From the NCBI GenBank assembly GCA_964644705.1, contig CAZXYF010000173.1:1-6769 (forward strand): DNA of 6,769 bases, in the 5' to 3' direction. The notes beneath the pieces were generated by a model. It was not told the origin of the DNA. It saw only the letters and a list, made by a program, of their open reading frames with translations, and made no database searches. The stretch is from CAZXYF01 sp964644705. GTDB lineage: Bacteria > Planctomycetota > Brocadiia > SM23-32. This document shows, in pieces, positions 1-6,007 of this stretch (position 1 is its first letter; each line of letters opens with the position of its first letter). Both the position numbers and the translations under genes were made by a program.

Positions 1-135
1 CACTTACCCATGCCATTGGAGTAGGCCGAACCATAAACATCCCCACCGCAAGATCCATAGAAGCCTGTCTGAAACCTCAGAACACCTATGAGGGCCGCTC
101 AGGTTCAGCACTCCCGGTCCGGGAAGGGGATGTCG

Positions 136-666
136 TCATCCGCCCGGCGTTTCGGTGGCCTTCAGTCCGAGTGTGTCCGCCAGGTCGCGGGCCATCTTTT
201 TGGCCTCATCGTATTCGTTGAGATCCAGCAGCGACACTTTCTCTTTCGGGCCTTTCAGCGCGACCGTGAAATACAACCCGGTTTTTCCCTCCCGACCCGG
301 CGTCTGGAACCATACGATTACGGCGTCGAACTCCGATAGGTCCCAGTGGTGAGATTGCGCTGACACCCGAAAGATCGTCTGACGCGCCTCGACATTGTTG
401 CCCTGCACGTCAATGATTGTTTGCCGATTGTAACCGTACATGAAGAACGCGGCGAATAGCATTAATACCCCCGGACCTATGAGAAAATGTATTATGGTGG
501 GCACGTCGTGGGAGGAGACGGGAATGATGTTACCGGCGATCAGACAGAGGACGCCGAGGATGGCGGATGCGAGGATGACGTGATTGGAGGCGGTTCGGCG
601 GAAAACAATCCGGTCGTCATCCAGCTCAACCAGTTGGTTATTGAACAGGCGGAGGGGTTCAGGCAT
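136..666 (-). CDS. Small two-helix membrane protein with a C-terminal soluble domain, function unknown
   Basis: This 176-residue protein belongs to no family I can name with confidence. A short charged N-terminus (residues 1-28) is followed by two hydrophobic segments at about 29-50 and 58-78. They are separated by a short polar loop, so both ends probably lie on the same side of the membrane. Residues 80-176 are soluble and read as alternating beta strands (QTIIDVQGNNVEARQ, then FDAVIVWF, then GLYFTVALKG) ending in a helix (EYDEAKKMARDLADTLGL). That order resembles bacterial PH-like membrane proteins, but this is an inference from the pattern alone. The ATG at 666 is supported by a GGGAG ribosome binding site at 675-679, eight bases upstream. 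It lies 86 bases downstream of the URO-D-like gene on the same strand with no terminator between, so it may be the last gene of that unit. Confidence 0.8.
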   Translation of the reverse strand: MPEPLRLFNNQLVELDDDRIVFRRTASNHVILASAILGVLCLIAGNIIPVSSHDVPTIIHFLIGPGVLMLFAAFFMYGYNRQTIIDVQGNNVEARQTIFRVSAQSHHWDLSEFDAVIVWFQTPGREGKTGLYFTVALKGPKEKVSLLDLNEYDEAKKMARDLADTLGLKATETPGG

Positions 667-752
667 CGCCGTTACTCCCGGTGTGAATAGAAAACCGAAT
701 CATCCTGGTTTGCCATGCTATCGAGACTGTGGGCCGATGGGAGGAGTGCGCT

Positions 753-1730
753 TTATGGCAGATGCTCACTCTCCCAGTCATCGATTGCTTTTTCCATCGC
801 CTCGAGATTCTCTTCCGGCACGCCCACCCTCTTTTCCGCGAAGGGGATGTATCCGCCGTTTTCCCACAGCAGATCCATTTTCGTCATCACTTCCTCACGC
901 ACATCTTCAGGGGTGCCCAGCGGCAGAACCTTTTGGCCACAGATGCCACCCGCCAGGACCAGCTGTTTGCTGGTGCGTTCCCGCATTTCTGCCAGGTCGT
1001 TCGCGGTGGACTGGATGGGATTCAGGATGTTCACGCCGATCTCGATCAGGTCGTTGAGGATGGGCATGACGTGTCCGCAGGAATGCAGCTCAACGATCAC
1101 TTCCTTATCAACGTTGTCCCGGTATCGGTCAATCATTTTTTTCAGCCGGGGCTTGAAAAATTCCCGCCACATGTCCGGAGAGATGGCCAGCCGGTCCTGC
1201 GTGCCGTAGTCATCCATCAGCACGACGCAGCGCGGTTCGAACTCGCAGTATGCATCGGCGACGCGCAACTCGGCATCGAGGACCGTATCAAGGAACTGAT
1301 GCATCTTCTCCGGTTTGAGGCCCATCCCGGTGTAGAGGTTTTCCGCACCGAGGATGTTGAGGGATTTTTCGTAGAGGAAATAGGGATGCATGACATCGAG
1401 GAATCGTCCCTCCCGGTCCATTTCCTCCACATGCTGCCGGACCCGTTCAAAATCATCCATCGCGGGGAAATCCGGCACCTTCAGCTCGTCCAGCGCATCG
1501 ACGGACGGGATGGCGGGGCCGGTCGGGAAGACCTCGCCGTCGCAATCAGTCCACGTGGCGCCCCAGAAATCCTCCCATTCCCGGGTGTCGGGAGACGGTC
1601 GGGCATCGACGGGGGAAGATCCGAAATAGGACACCATGGATACGGCTCCGGTTCGGTAAACCTTCTTGGGGGCATTCCAGTGAATTACGTCCAGATAATT
1701 CTGTTTGGCGGTATAGGTATCGTTCATCAT
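753..1730 (-). CDS. URO-D superfamily protein (methyltransferase-like, not HemE)
   Basis: This 325-residue protein has the C-terminal pattern of the uroporphyrinogen decarboxylase / corrinoid methyltransferase (MtaA, MtbA, CmuA) superfamily. Visible are DDYG (173-176), SPDMWREFFKPRLKK (184-198), HSCGH (216-220) leading to LIEIGVNILNPIQ (228-240), GGICGQ (261-266), LPLGTPEDVREEV (269-281), NGGYI (291-295) and VPEENLEAM (304-312). The RQAGR-type arginine motif that binds uroporphyrinogen in true HemE is absent from the N-terminus, so a heme-pathway role is unlikely. His216 and Cys218 form the H-x-C pair that binds zinc in methyltransferase members. Cys264 could be a third thiol, but its position differs from the usual late Cys. 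The substrate is unknown. The gene starts with ATG ATG (1730, 1727), and in-frame TGA codons just upstream exclude a longer form. No strong ribosome binding site is visible. It lies 46 bases after the ADP-ribosylglycohydrolase-like gene and is probably co-transcribed and perhaps translationally coupled. Confidence 0.88.
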   Translation of the reverse strand: MMNDTYTAKQNYLDVIHWNAPKKVYRTGAVSMVSYFGSSPVDARPSPDTREWEDFWGATWTDCDGEVFPTGPAIPSVDALDELKVPDFPAMDDFERVRQHVEEMDREGRFLDVMHPYFLYEKSLNILGAENLYTGMGLKPEKMHQFLDTVLDAELRVADAYCEFEPRCVVLMDDYGTQDRLAISPDMWREFFKPRLKKMIDRYRDNVDKEVIVELHSCGHVMPILNDLIEIGVNILNPIQSTANDLAEMRERTSKQLVLAGGICGQKVLPLGTPEDVREEVMTKMDLLWENGGYIPFAEKRVGVPEENLEAMEKAIDDWESEHLP

Positions 1731-1776
1731 TTTAGCCGTTCATCAGTGGGGTGAGTGTGTAATCTGTGTGGTGATT

Positions 1777-3162
1777 TCAGCAAAGCGCCTCATCACCACA
1801 GACGTCTTTGTGGACTTTCAGGGTACGCTCGGCCAGTTCGGCCATGGTGATGGTCTCAAACCCGAACATTTTCGGTTTGATGGTATCGTTAAGAGGCTCT
1901 TTGAATCTGTCCGAGTACGCCTCGTGTCCGGCCGCTGCTCCTACAATTGATCCCACGGTGGCGCCGTTACAGTCGGTATCCAGACCACACATGACGGCCG
2001 TGCAGATGGAATCGGCGGTGTCCATCCCGCCGTAGAAGAGGGACGCCACGCAGATCAGTGCGTTGTTGACGGTGTGAACCGGATGCAAATCGCCATGCAC
2101 CTCCTCGAGATTCTCCATGAACGCTTCAAAATCGTCGCATTCCCTGATCCACTCAAGGCCCTGTTCCACGGCGTCGGCCAGACGGCACGTGGACGGTATC
2201 TCGGACAGCCCGATGCGGACGAGCTTCTGTGGATCATCCACGGTGAACGCGGCCGCGATGATGGCGGCCATGAACATCTCGCCGTAAATCCCGTTGGCCG
2301 TGTGCGTCCAGTGTGCGTCGCGCCATGCGAACTCAGCGGCCAGCTCCGGATTGCCCGCGGCGCAGTAGGCCCAGCCGTCAGCACGGATCTGGGCGCCGAT
2401 CCATTCCCGGTACGGATTATTGTGGCGAGCCATCCAGAACGGCGAGGAGTAGTTTTCGTTGCTGTTCCGTACGTTCCGGATGTTGTAATTGGTGATCGCC
2501 TGTGATTCCGCGGTGCAGATGGCGTAGAAGGGCAACGTGCTGTTCCACGCATCGGCGACGTCATGCCATTTGAAATCGGCTCCCTCCTTTTCCAGCACGT
2601 GCAGACCCATCAGCGTGTAGTGAATATCATCGTCCGGTGGCATGTGGGAGATGTTCTCGCGGGTGGCGGGAGCTTCTGAACTGATGGGATGTTCATCGTC
2701 CTCGCGGCTTTTGCCGGAAAAATAGAAGTCCAGCGGCCACTGGTCCCGTTTCTGCAGATATTTTTTGATGCGAAGACGGCCCTGATGGATGACGCAGATG
2801 TGCTCGACGGGTTGCCCGAGTGCGCATCCGCAAGAACGGCCCGTCCAGGCGCCGTGCAGGTGGTCCAGAAGTTCGTCCTCGGTCAGGTTCAAATCCAGCT
2901 GGCGCGGTCCATCGGGCCGCAGCTGGCGGATTGCGTCCAGGTTGTTGGGCTGCTCGTAGGGAAACTCGGGATCCTCATCCAGATTCTGGAGCGCATCGAA
3001 TATCTCCAGGGCTTCTTCGTCCTCGAAAAGGTCGGCCTGAGAATCGAGCGCTTCCGCGCGATCTTTCAGTTCCTGCGGGACTATTTTCCCTTCGTATTCG
3101 GCCTGTGTGCAGGCCCATTTGAGGTGTTCACCGATGGAAGACCAGGCGGTAAATGGGGGCAT
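1777..3162 (-). CDS. ADP-ribosylglycohydrolase (ARH/DraG) family protein
   Basis: This is a 461-residue protein when started at the ATG at 3162. That start has AAGGA 11 bases upstream and gives an N-terminus (MPPFTAWSSIGEHLKWAC) that looks natural. The frame stays open to a TTG at 3237, which I consider less likely. Residues 1 to about 95 form an acidic, helical N-terminal extension. The ARH core follows: GRSCGCALGQPVE (108-120, with Glu120 at the place of a known metal ligand), an acidic cluster PPDDDIHYT (175-183), and LDTDCNGATVGSIVGAAAG (394-412, with Asp395 and Asp397). These are the family's dinuclear magnesium sites. The canonical [ST]DD[ST] motif is changed to DDDI. Family members remove ADP-ribose from proteins or nucleic acids, or hydrolyse related N- or O-glycosidic bonds; the real substrate cannot be read from sequence. 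It is the first gene of the leftward unit, ahead of the URO-D-like gene. Confidence 0.88.
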   Translation of the reverse strand: MPPFTAWSSIGEHLKWACTQAEYEGKIVPQELKDRAEALDSQADLFEDEEALEIFDALQNLDEDPEFPYEQPNNLDAIRQLRPDGPRQLDLNLTEDELLDHLHGAWTGRSCGCALGQPVEHICVIHQGRLRIKKYLQKRDQWPLDFYFSGKSREDDEHPISSEAPATRENISHMPPDDDIHYTLMGLHVLEKEGADFKWHDVADAWNSTLPFYAICTAESQAITNYNIRNVRNSNENYSSPFWMARHNNPYREWIGAQIRADGWAYCAAGNPELAAEFAWRDAHWTHTANGIYGEMFMAAIIAAAFTVDDPQKLVRIGLSEIPSTCRLADAVEQGLEWIRECDDFEAFMENLEEVHGDLHPVHTVNNALICVASLFYGGMDTADSICTAVMCGLDTDCNGATVGSIVGAAAGHEAYSDRFKEPLNDTIKPKMFGFETITMAELAERTLKVHKDVCGDEALC

Positions 3163-3240
3163 CGTGTTGTTGGTCCTTGAGTCAATGGAGTCAGGGAGGT
3201 TACTGCGTTGGCTCGCAGGTGCAAACCAATGCATCAAACA

Positions 3241-3314
3241 GCCGATAGGGCTTTCTTATGATATGAAGCGGGGCCAGGTGGGGCAAATTGGTTCAGTAAC
3301 TCCGGGCCGATAGG
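3241..3314. repeat. Nine-base direct repeat GCCGATAGG flanking the leftward promoter
   Basis: The 9-base sequence GCCGATAGG occurs at 3241-3249 and again at 3306-3314, in the same orientation, 65 bases apart. The copies lie on either side of the candidate minus-strand promoter elements at 3258-3286. They could be paired operator half-sites, but two 9-mers this close may also be chance. No regulator gene is visible in the window. Confidence 0.3.
3258..3286 (-). promoter_or_regulatory. Candidate sigma70-type promoter for the leftward ADP-ribosylglycohydrolase/URO-D unit
   Basis: Read on the minus strand, TTGCCC (3286-3281, four of six matches to TTGACA) is followed after exactly 17 bases by TATCAT (3263-3258, five of six matches to TATAAT). 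Transcription would begin near 3251, about 90 bases before the ATG at 3162. The match is moderate and is supported mainly by its spacing and its position between divergent genes. Confidence 0.45.
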
Positions 3315-3344
3315 ATACGCGTTTATGGTGATATCCCGGAAGGG

Positions 3345-3359
3345 CCCCGAATCACGGGG
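3345..3359. repeat. Short GC-rich inverted repeat upstream of the rightward promoter
   Basis: CCCCG (3345-3349) and CGGGG (3355-3359) form a perfect five-base inverted repeat around AATCA. It lies 18 bases upstream of the -35 box at 3378. No T-run follows, so it is not an intrinsic terminator for either strand. It could be a protein binding site in the divergent promoter region, but the arms are short. Confidence 0.25.
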
Positions 3360-3377
3360 GCGCCGGATTTACGCTGC

Positions 3378-3406
3378 TTGACAAAGTGGGAAACGTTGCG
3401 TCTAAT
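3378..3406 (+). promoter_or_regulatory. Strong sigma70-type promoter for the MBL-fold hydrolase gene
   Basis: A perfect TTGACA -35 box (3378-3383) is followed after a 17-base spacer by TCTAAT (3401-3406), five of six matches to TATAAT. The start point would be near 3413, giving a leader of about 34 bases. The leader carries a GAGGA ribosome binding site (3436-3440), six bases before the ATG at 3447. This is the best promoter match I found in the window. It may also drive folD, which lies downstream on the same strand. Confidence 0.7.
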
Positions 3407-3446
3407 GACATCCTGAATTCCCATCTGAAGAACGTGAGGAAATACC

Positions 3447-4199
3447 ATGTCGATGCGGCTAATCGGTCCCGTTTACCTCGTTGGCGGGCAGGATTTTAAT
3501 CGTGTCCATCTGGACTGGCAGGCAAACGATGCGAATGTGTATCTGGTTGATACCCGCGACACATTCGTGTTGATCGACTGTGGGTGCGGGGAGAGTCTGC
3601 CGGGGATACTGGCCAACGTCCGGGACATGGGATTCGACGTGGAAGACATCAGTCATGTGCTTCTCACGCACGCGCATTTCCCGCACGCCGGCGCGGCGGG
3701 AGATTTGCAGAAGATGCAGGTGGAAGTGATGGCGTCGTCTTTCGCCGCACGTGCCGTCCAGGCTGGTGATATGCGCACAGCCTCCTTCAATTATCAGCAC
3801 GAGTTCCCGCCCTGCGATCGAGAGCTTTCCGTCATTGAGGATGGCGAAAGCCTGGAAGTGGGTGCGGTGACTCTGCATGCCCACAGCACTCCCGGTCACT
3901 CGCCGGGACACATGGCGTATTCCCTCATGGAGGATTCCCAGCGTATCCTGTTCTCCGGCGACGCGGTGCGAAGTCCGCAATTGCGTTCGCGCCGGGATCG
4001 TTTTGGTTTCGATTCTGATGACCGGCTGGAGTGTCTAATCAACCTTCTGGAAGAACCCTCGGACGTGATCTATCCGGGCCATGGGCCGTTTTGCCTGTCC
4101 GATGGGCAGACGTGGGTGCAGAAAGAGCTGGAAAAAGAACTGCAGGCGCGAGAAGGTGAAGCACCATCGGAAATGCCTGCTACAGGGGCGCAAGACTGA
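3447..4199 (+). CDS. MBL-fold metallo-hydrolase with altered metal motif
   Basis: This 250-residue metallo-beta-lactamase-fold protein has no signal peptide and is probably cytoplasmic. It shows the family order: an N-terminal strand pair with NVYLVDTRDTFVLIDCGCG (30-48), the first metal motif THAHFPH (74-80), TPGHSPGH (148-155, His151), LFSGDAV (168-174, Asp172) and YPGHGPF (209-215, His212). The signature should read HxHxDH, but here it is His75-Ala-His77-Phe-Pro79-His80, so the aspartate that binds the second metal is replaced by proline. All the other ligands are present. Members hydrolyse thioesters, lactones, phosphodiesters and similar bonds; the substrate is unknown, although glyoxalase II-like or lactonase-like chemistry is possible. 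The tail after about residue 225 is charged and probably disordered. The GAGGA site at 3436-3440 supports the ATG at 3447 over the one two codons later. folD follows 112 bases downstream. Confidence 0.88.
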   Translation: MSMRLIGPVYLVGGQDFNRVHLDWQANDANVYLVDTRDTFVLIDCGCGESLPGILANVRDMGFDVEDISHVLLTHAHFPHAGAAGDLQKMQVEVMASSFAARAVQAGDMRTASFNYQHEFPPCDRELSVIEDGESLEVGAVTLHAHSTPGHSPGHMAYSLMEDSQRILFSGDAVRSPQLRSRRDRFGFDSDDRLECLINLLEEPSDVIYPGHGPFCLSDGQTWVQKELEKELQAREGEAPSEMPATGAQD

Positions 4200-4241
4200 T
4201 CCCGATGCTGCTTCCGGTTGCCGATTATCACCTGAACATTT

Positions 4242-4270
4242 TTCAGCGATTTCATGGTGGAATCGCTGAA
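4242..4270 (+). other. Stable hairpin between the MBL and folD genes, without a T-run
   Basis: TTCAGCGATT (4242-4251) and AATCGCTGAA (4261-4270) are perfect 10-base complementary arms. In RNA the stem can extend through one G-U pair and two more pairs to 13 base pairs, leaving a three-base TGG loop. The sequence after it (TTCGAGAATCC) is not T-rich on the plus strand, nor is it on the minus strand. It therefore lacks the tail of an intrinsic terminator. It could be an mRNA processing or stability element, a partial attenuator in front of folD, or a dyad operator. folD's ribosome binding site begins 30 bases beyond it. Confidence 0.6.
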
Positions 4271-4311
4271 TTCGAGAATCCACATTCATTTATCTAACCA
4301 GGAGATGCAAG

Positions 4312-5190
4312 ATGTCTGCCGAACTGATCAAAGGAGAACCGATTGCTGCCGATATTAAAAGTGACGTGACTGAGAGTGTTGAGAAGTTGGCTCAGCCCCC
4401 CAAACTGGCCGCCATTCTGGCCACGGATAATCCCGGGGCGCGCTACTACGCGAAAAGCCAGAAAAAGTCCTGTGAGGAAGTGGGCATTGACTACGAACTG
4501 CACGATTCGGACGTGACGGGCGGACTCTCCACCGCCGGGGAGATGAAGGACTACATAGCGGGGCTGAATCAGGACGACAGCATCAACGGCATCATCCTGC
4601 TCATGCCCGTGCCGGAAGGCATCAATCCCCGCGAGGTGCAGACCGCCATTTTGCCGGAGAAGGACGTTGAGGGCATCCATCCCGCCAATATCGGCAAGCT
4701 ATTTTACGGTGATTTCAGCCTCGCCCCCTGCACCGCCCACGCCGTCATCCGCATGCTGCAGGAGAGCGAAGTGGATCTGAAAGGCAAAGAGACGGTGGTG
4801 GTGGGTCACAGCGAGATCGTGGGGAAACCCGCAACCGTCATGTTGCTGCGTTCGGTGATGGAATCGCCGACCGTGACCTGCTGTCACATCGCGACGAAAG
4901 ATCTCGCCTTCCACACGCGCCGTGCGGAGGTGCTGGTGGTGGCCGCCGGGAAAGCCGGTCTCGTGAGCGGCGACATGGTCAAAGAAGGGGCCACTGTCAT
5001 CGATGTGGGTATCAACCGGGTTAAGGTTGAGGAAGACGGCGAGACGAAAACGAAGGTCGTGGGCGACGTGGAATTTGAGGAAGCACGTGAAGTGGCGAAT
5101 GAAATCACTCCCGTTCCCGGAGGCGTCGGCCTGGTGACCACAGCCATGCTCCTGCAGAATACCGTGGAATGTGCCCGTCGGCAGCAGTAA
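4312..5190 (+). CDS. folD: Divergent FolD-family methylenetetrahydrofolate dehydrogenase (cyclohydrolase doubtful)
   Basis: This 292-residue cytoplasmic protein is full length for FolD (about 280-300) and aligns end to end with it. FolD oxidises 5,10-methylene-THF to methenyl-THF and normally also hydrolyses that to 10-formyl-THF. Seen here are an N-terminal catalytic domain, DNPGARYYAKSQKKSCEEVGI (39-59), KDVEGIHPANIG (117-128), PCTAHAV (139-145), a Rossmann loop GHSEIVGKP (165-173), VIDVGIN (229-235) and ITPVPGGVG (265-273). The catalytic tyrosine is kept as Tyr46. However, the essential lysine four residues later is Gln50, the QLP glutamine is Leu97 (LMP), and the aspartate of KDVDG is Glu120. 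In bifunctional enzymes these positions support cyclohydrolase chemistry. The usual GPMT after PGGV also reads GLVT. The ATG at 4312 has AGGAG (4300-4304) seven bases upstream. A strong terminator follows. It may be a monofunctional dehydrogenase or belong to a distinct FolD subfamily. Confidence 0.93.
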   Translation: MSAELIKGEPIAADIKSDVTESVEKLAQPPKLAAILATDNPGARYYAKSQKKSCEEVGIDYELHDSDVTGGLSTAGEMKDYIAGLNQDDSINGIILLMPVPEGINPREVQTAILPEKDVEGIHPANIGKLFYGDFSLAPCTAHAVIRMLQESEVDLKGKETVVVGHSEIVGKPATVMLLRSVMESPTVTCCHIATKDLAFHTRRAEVLVVAAGKAGLVSGDMVKEGATVIDVGINRVKVEEDGETKTKVVGDVEFEEAREVANEITPVPGGVGLVTTAMLLQNTVECARRQQ

Positions 5191-5305
5191 TCGATGATTG
5201 AACGGTTCCTTCGTGCGGGACCCGCGTTGAATGGCGATCGCCTGCGCTGCCGTGGAGCTGTTCCATAAAACCCGTCGTGGGCTGAAGAACGACGTTCAAA
5301 TAATG

Positions 5306-5338
5306 ACCCCTGTGGCCTCGATGTCACAGGGGTTTTTT
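5306..5338 (+). terminator. Rho-independent terminator after folD
   Basis: ACCCCTGTG (5306-5314) pairs with CACAGGGGT (5325-5333) across a 10-base loop, and a run of six T (5333-5338) follows at once. This is a textbook intrinsic terminator. It ends the folD transcript 116 bases after the stop codon and separates it from the SpoIIM-like gene. That gene therefore needs read-through or a promoter of its own, which I could not identify. Confidence 0.9.
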
Positions 5339-5374
5339 GCCGTGCTAACTATTTGGAAGGAATTGACCACCATC

Positions 5375-6007
5375 ATGATTGATTTCGTATTTGCCCGACA
5401 TCTGTGGCTGGCCGTCCATGCTCTCATACTGTTTATGGTCGGGATTTTCATTTCATTTCCGGTTATACGGTATAACCTTGAAAAAGTGTCGTGGCTGCCC
5501 CGGCAGCTGTTCCGCATGGTCGTCCGGTTGATGGGGGATCGTGGCATTGTGCGCACGGCGGTGGTCATCTGGTTGTTTAACTCAACCGCCATCTTCCTCT
5601 ACATGGCCAGCGGATTCCATCCGTTGTTGCCCAAAATATTTGGGGTCTGGACGGGACTGAACGTGGCTGTGTTGACCTATGGACCGGCCACGCGGGAGGA
5701 TCCGGTGATATCGAAACTGGCCGAACCCGTGGAAGAGGGGGTATGGCAACCATCGCCCGCTCTGTCGGGGCTGTGCGGTTTACTGGTCCTCGTTCTCGAA
5801 CTGCCCTGCTTCTGGTTCTCCATAGCGATGGGCATACGGATGGGGCACCACGTGCAGGCGGGGACGCCGTATCTGGGCGCGATGTCGAGATACGCTACCG
5901 CATACGGCACGGTGGTTGTGCCCATCCTGTTTGTCAGCGCGGTGGCGGAATCCATTGCCGTGCGGGGCGGCACGATGGGACGGGAAGCCCAGGGTGACGA
6001 GCAGTGA
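5375..6007 (+). CDS. Five-helix membrane protein, SpoIIM (DUF95)-like
   Basis: This 210-residue integral membrane protein has hydrophobic segments at about 9-31, 61-81, 84-104, 129-154 and 175-196 and a short charged tail. The stretch VLVLELPCFWFSIAMGIRMG (138-157) followed by a last helix ending in SAVAESIAV (188-196) resembles the conserved LELPA and (I/V)E region of the SpoIIM/DUF95 family. These proteins occur widely in non-sporulating bacteria, mostly with unknown roles, and the assignment here rests on pattern recognition only. The frame is open upstream to 5231, but that extension runs straight through the folD terminator, so I start at the ATG at 5375. AAGGA (5357-5361) lies 13 bases upstream, longer than ideal. 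A TTG at 5363 is the alternative start but sits too close to that site. It is separated from folD by the terminator and from mazG by 246 bases, so it may be monocistronic. Confidence 0.8.
   Translation: MIDFVFARHLWLAVHALILFMVGIFISFPVIRYNLEKVSWLPRQLFRMVVRLMGDRGIVRTAVVIWLFNSTAIFLYMASGFHPLLPKIFGVWTGLNVAVLTYGPATREDPVISKLAEPVEEGVWQPSPALSGLCGLLVLVLELPCFWFSIAMGIRMGHHVQAGTPYLGAMSRYATAYGTVVVPILFVSAVAESIAVRGGTMGREAQGDEQ

Noticed and set aside
112..124. TCCCGG-T-CCGGGA inverted repeat just after the stop of the gene at 136-666
   Set aside because: A one-base centre cannot form a normal hairpin loop and no T-run follows on the minus strand, so I do not call it a terminator.
3..194. Plus-strand frame open from the window edge (reading LTHAIGVGRTINIPTARSIE and on), converging on the gene at 136-666
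   Set aside because: It could be the tail of an upstream gene, but it shows no recognisable motif and its last 60 bases overlap a well-supported minus-strand gene. I could not support it.
753..1730. Annotation as HemE (uroporphyrinogen decarboxylase)
   Set aside because: The N-terminal RQAGR-type arginine motif that binds the substrate propionates is missing, although the overall fold family matches.
729..1754. Long plus-strand open frame (341 codons) opposite the URO-D-like gene
   Set aside because: It is slightly longer than the real gene but shows no family motif. The minus-strand frame has many URO-D superfamily motifs, and the antisense frame is a by-product of its codon use.
2055..2564. 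Minus-strand 169-codon frame inside the ADP-ribosylglycohydrolase-like gene
   Set aside because: Its translation is rich in Arg, Ser, Pro and Thr with no recognisable domain, typical of an out-of-frame shadow of a real gene.
5233..5242. GGCGATCGCC palindrome, resembling the cyanobacterial HIP1 element
   Set aside because: Only one copy was noticed. HIP1 is meaningful only when highly repeated, and nothing else in the window suggests a cyanobacterium.
5231..5374. N-terminal extension of the SpoIIM-like protein
   Set aside because: The extension would run through the folD terminator hairpin and its T-run, and its translation is not membrane-like or otherwise recognisable.
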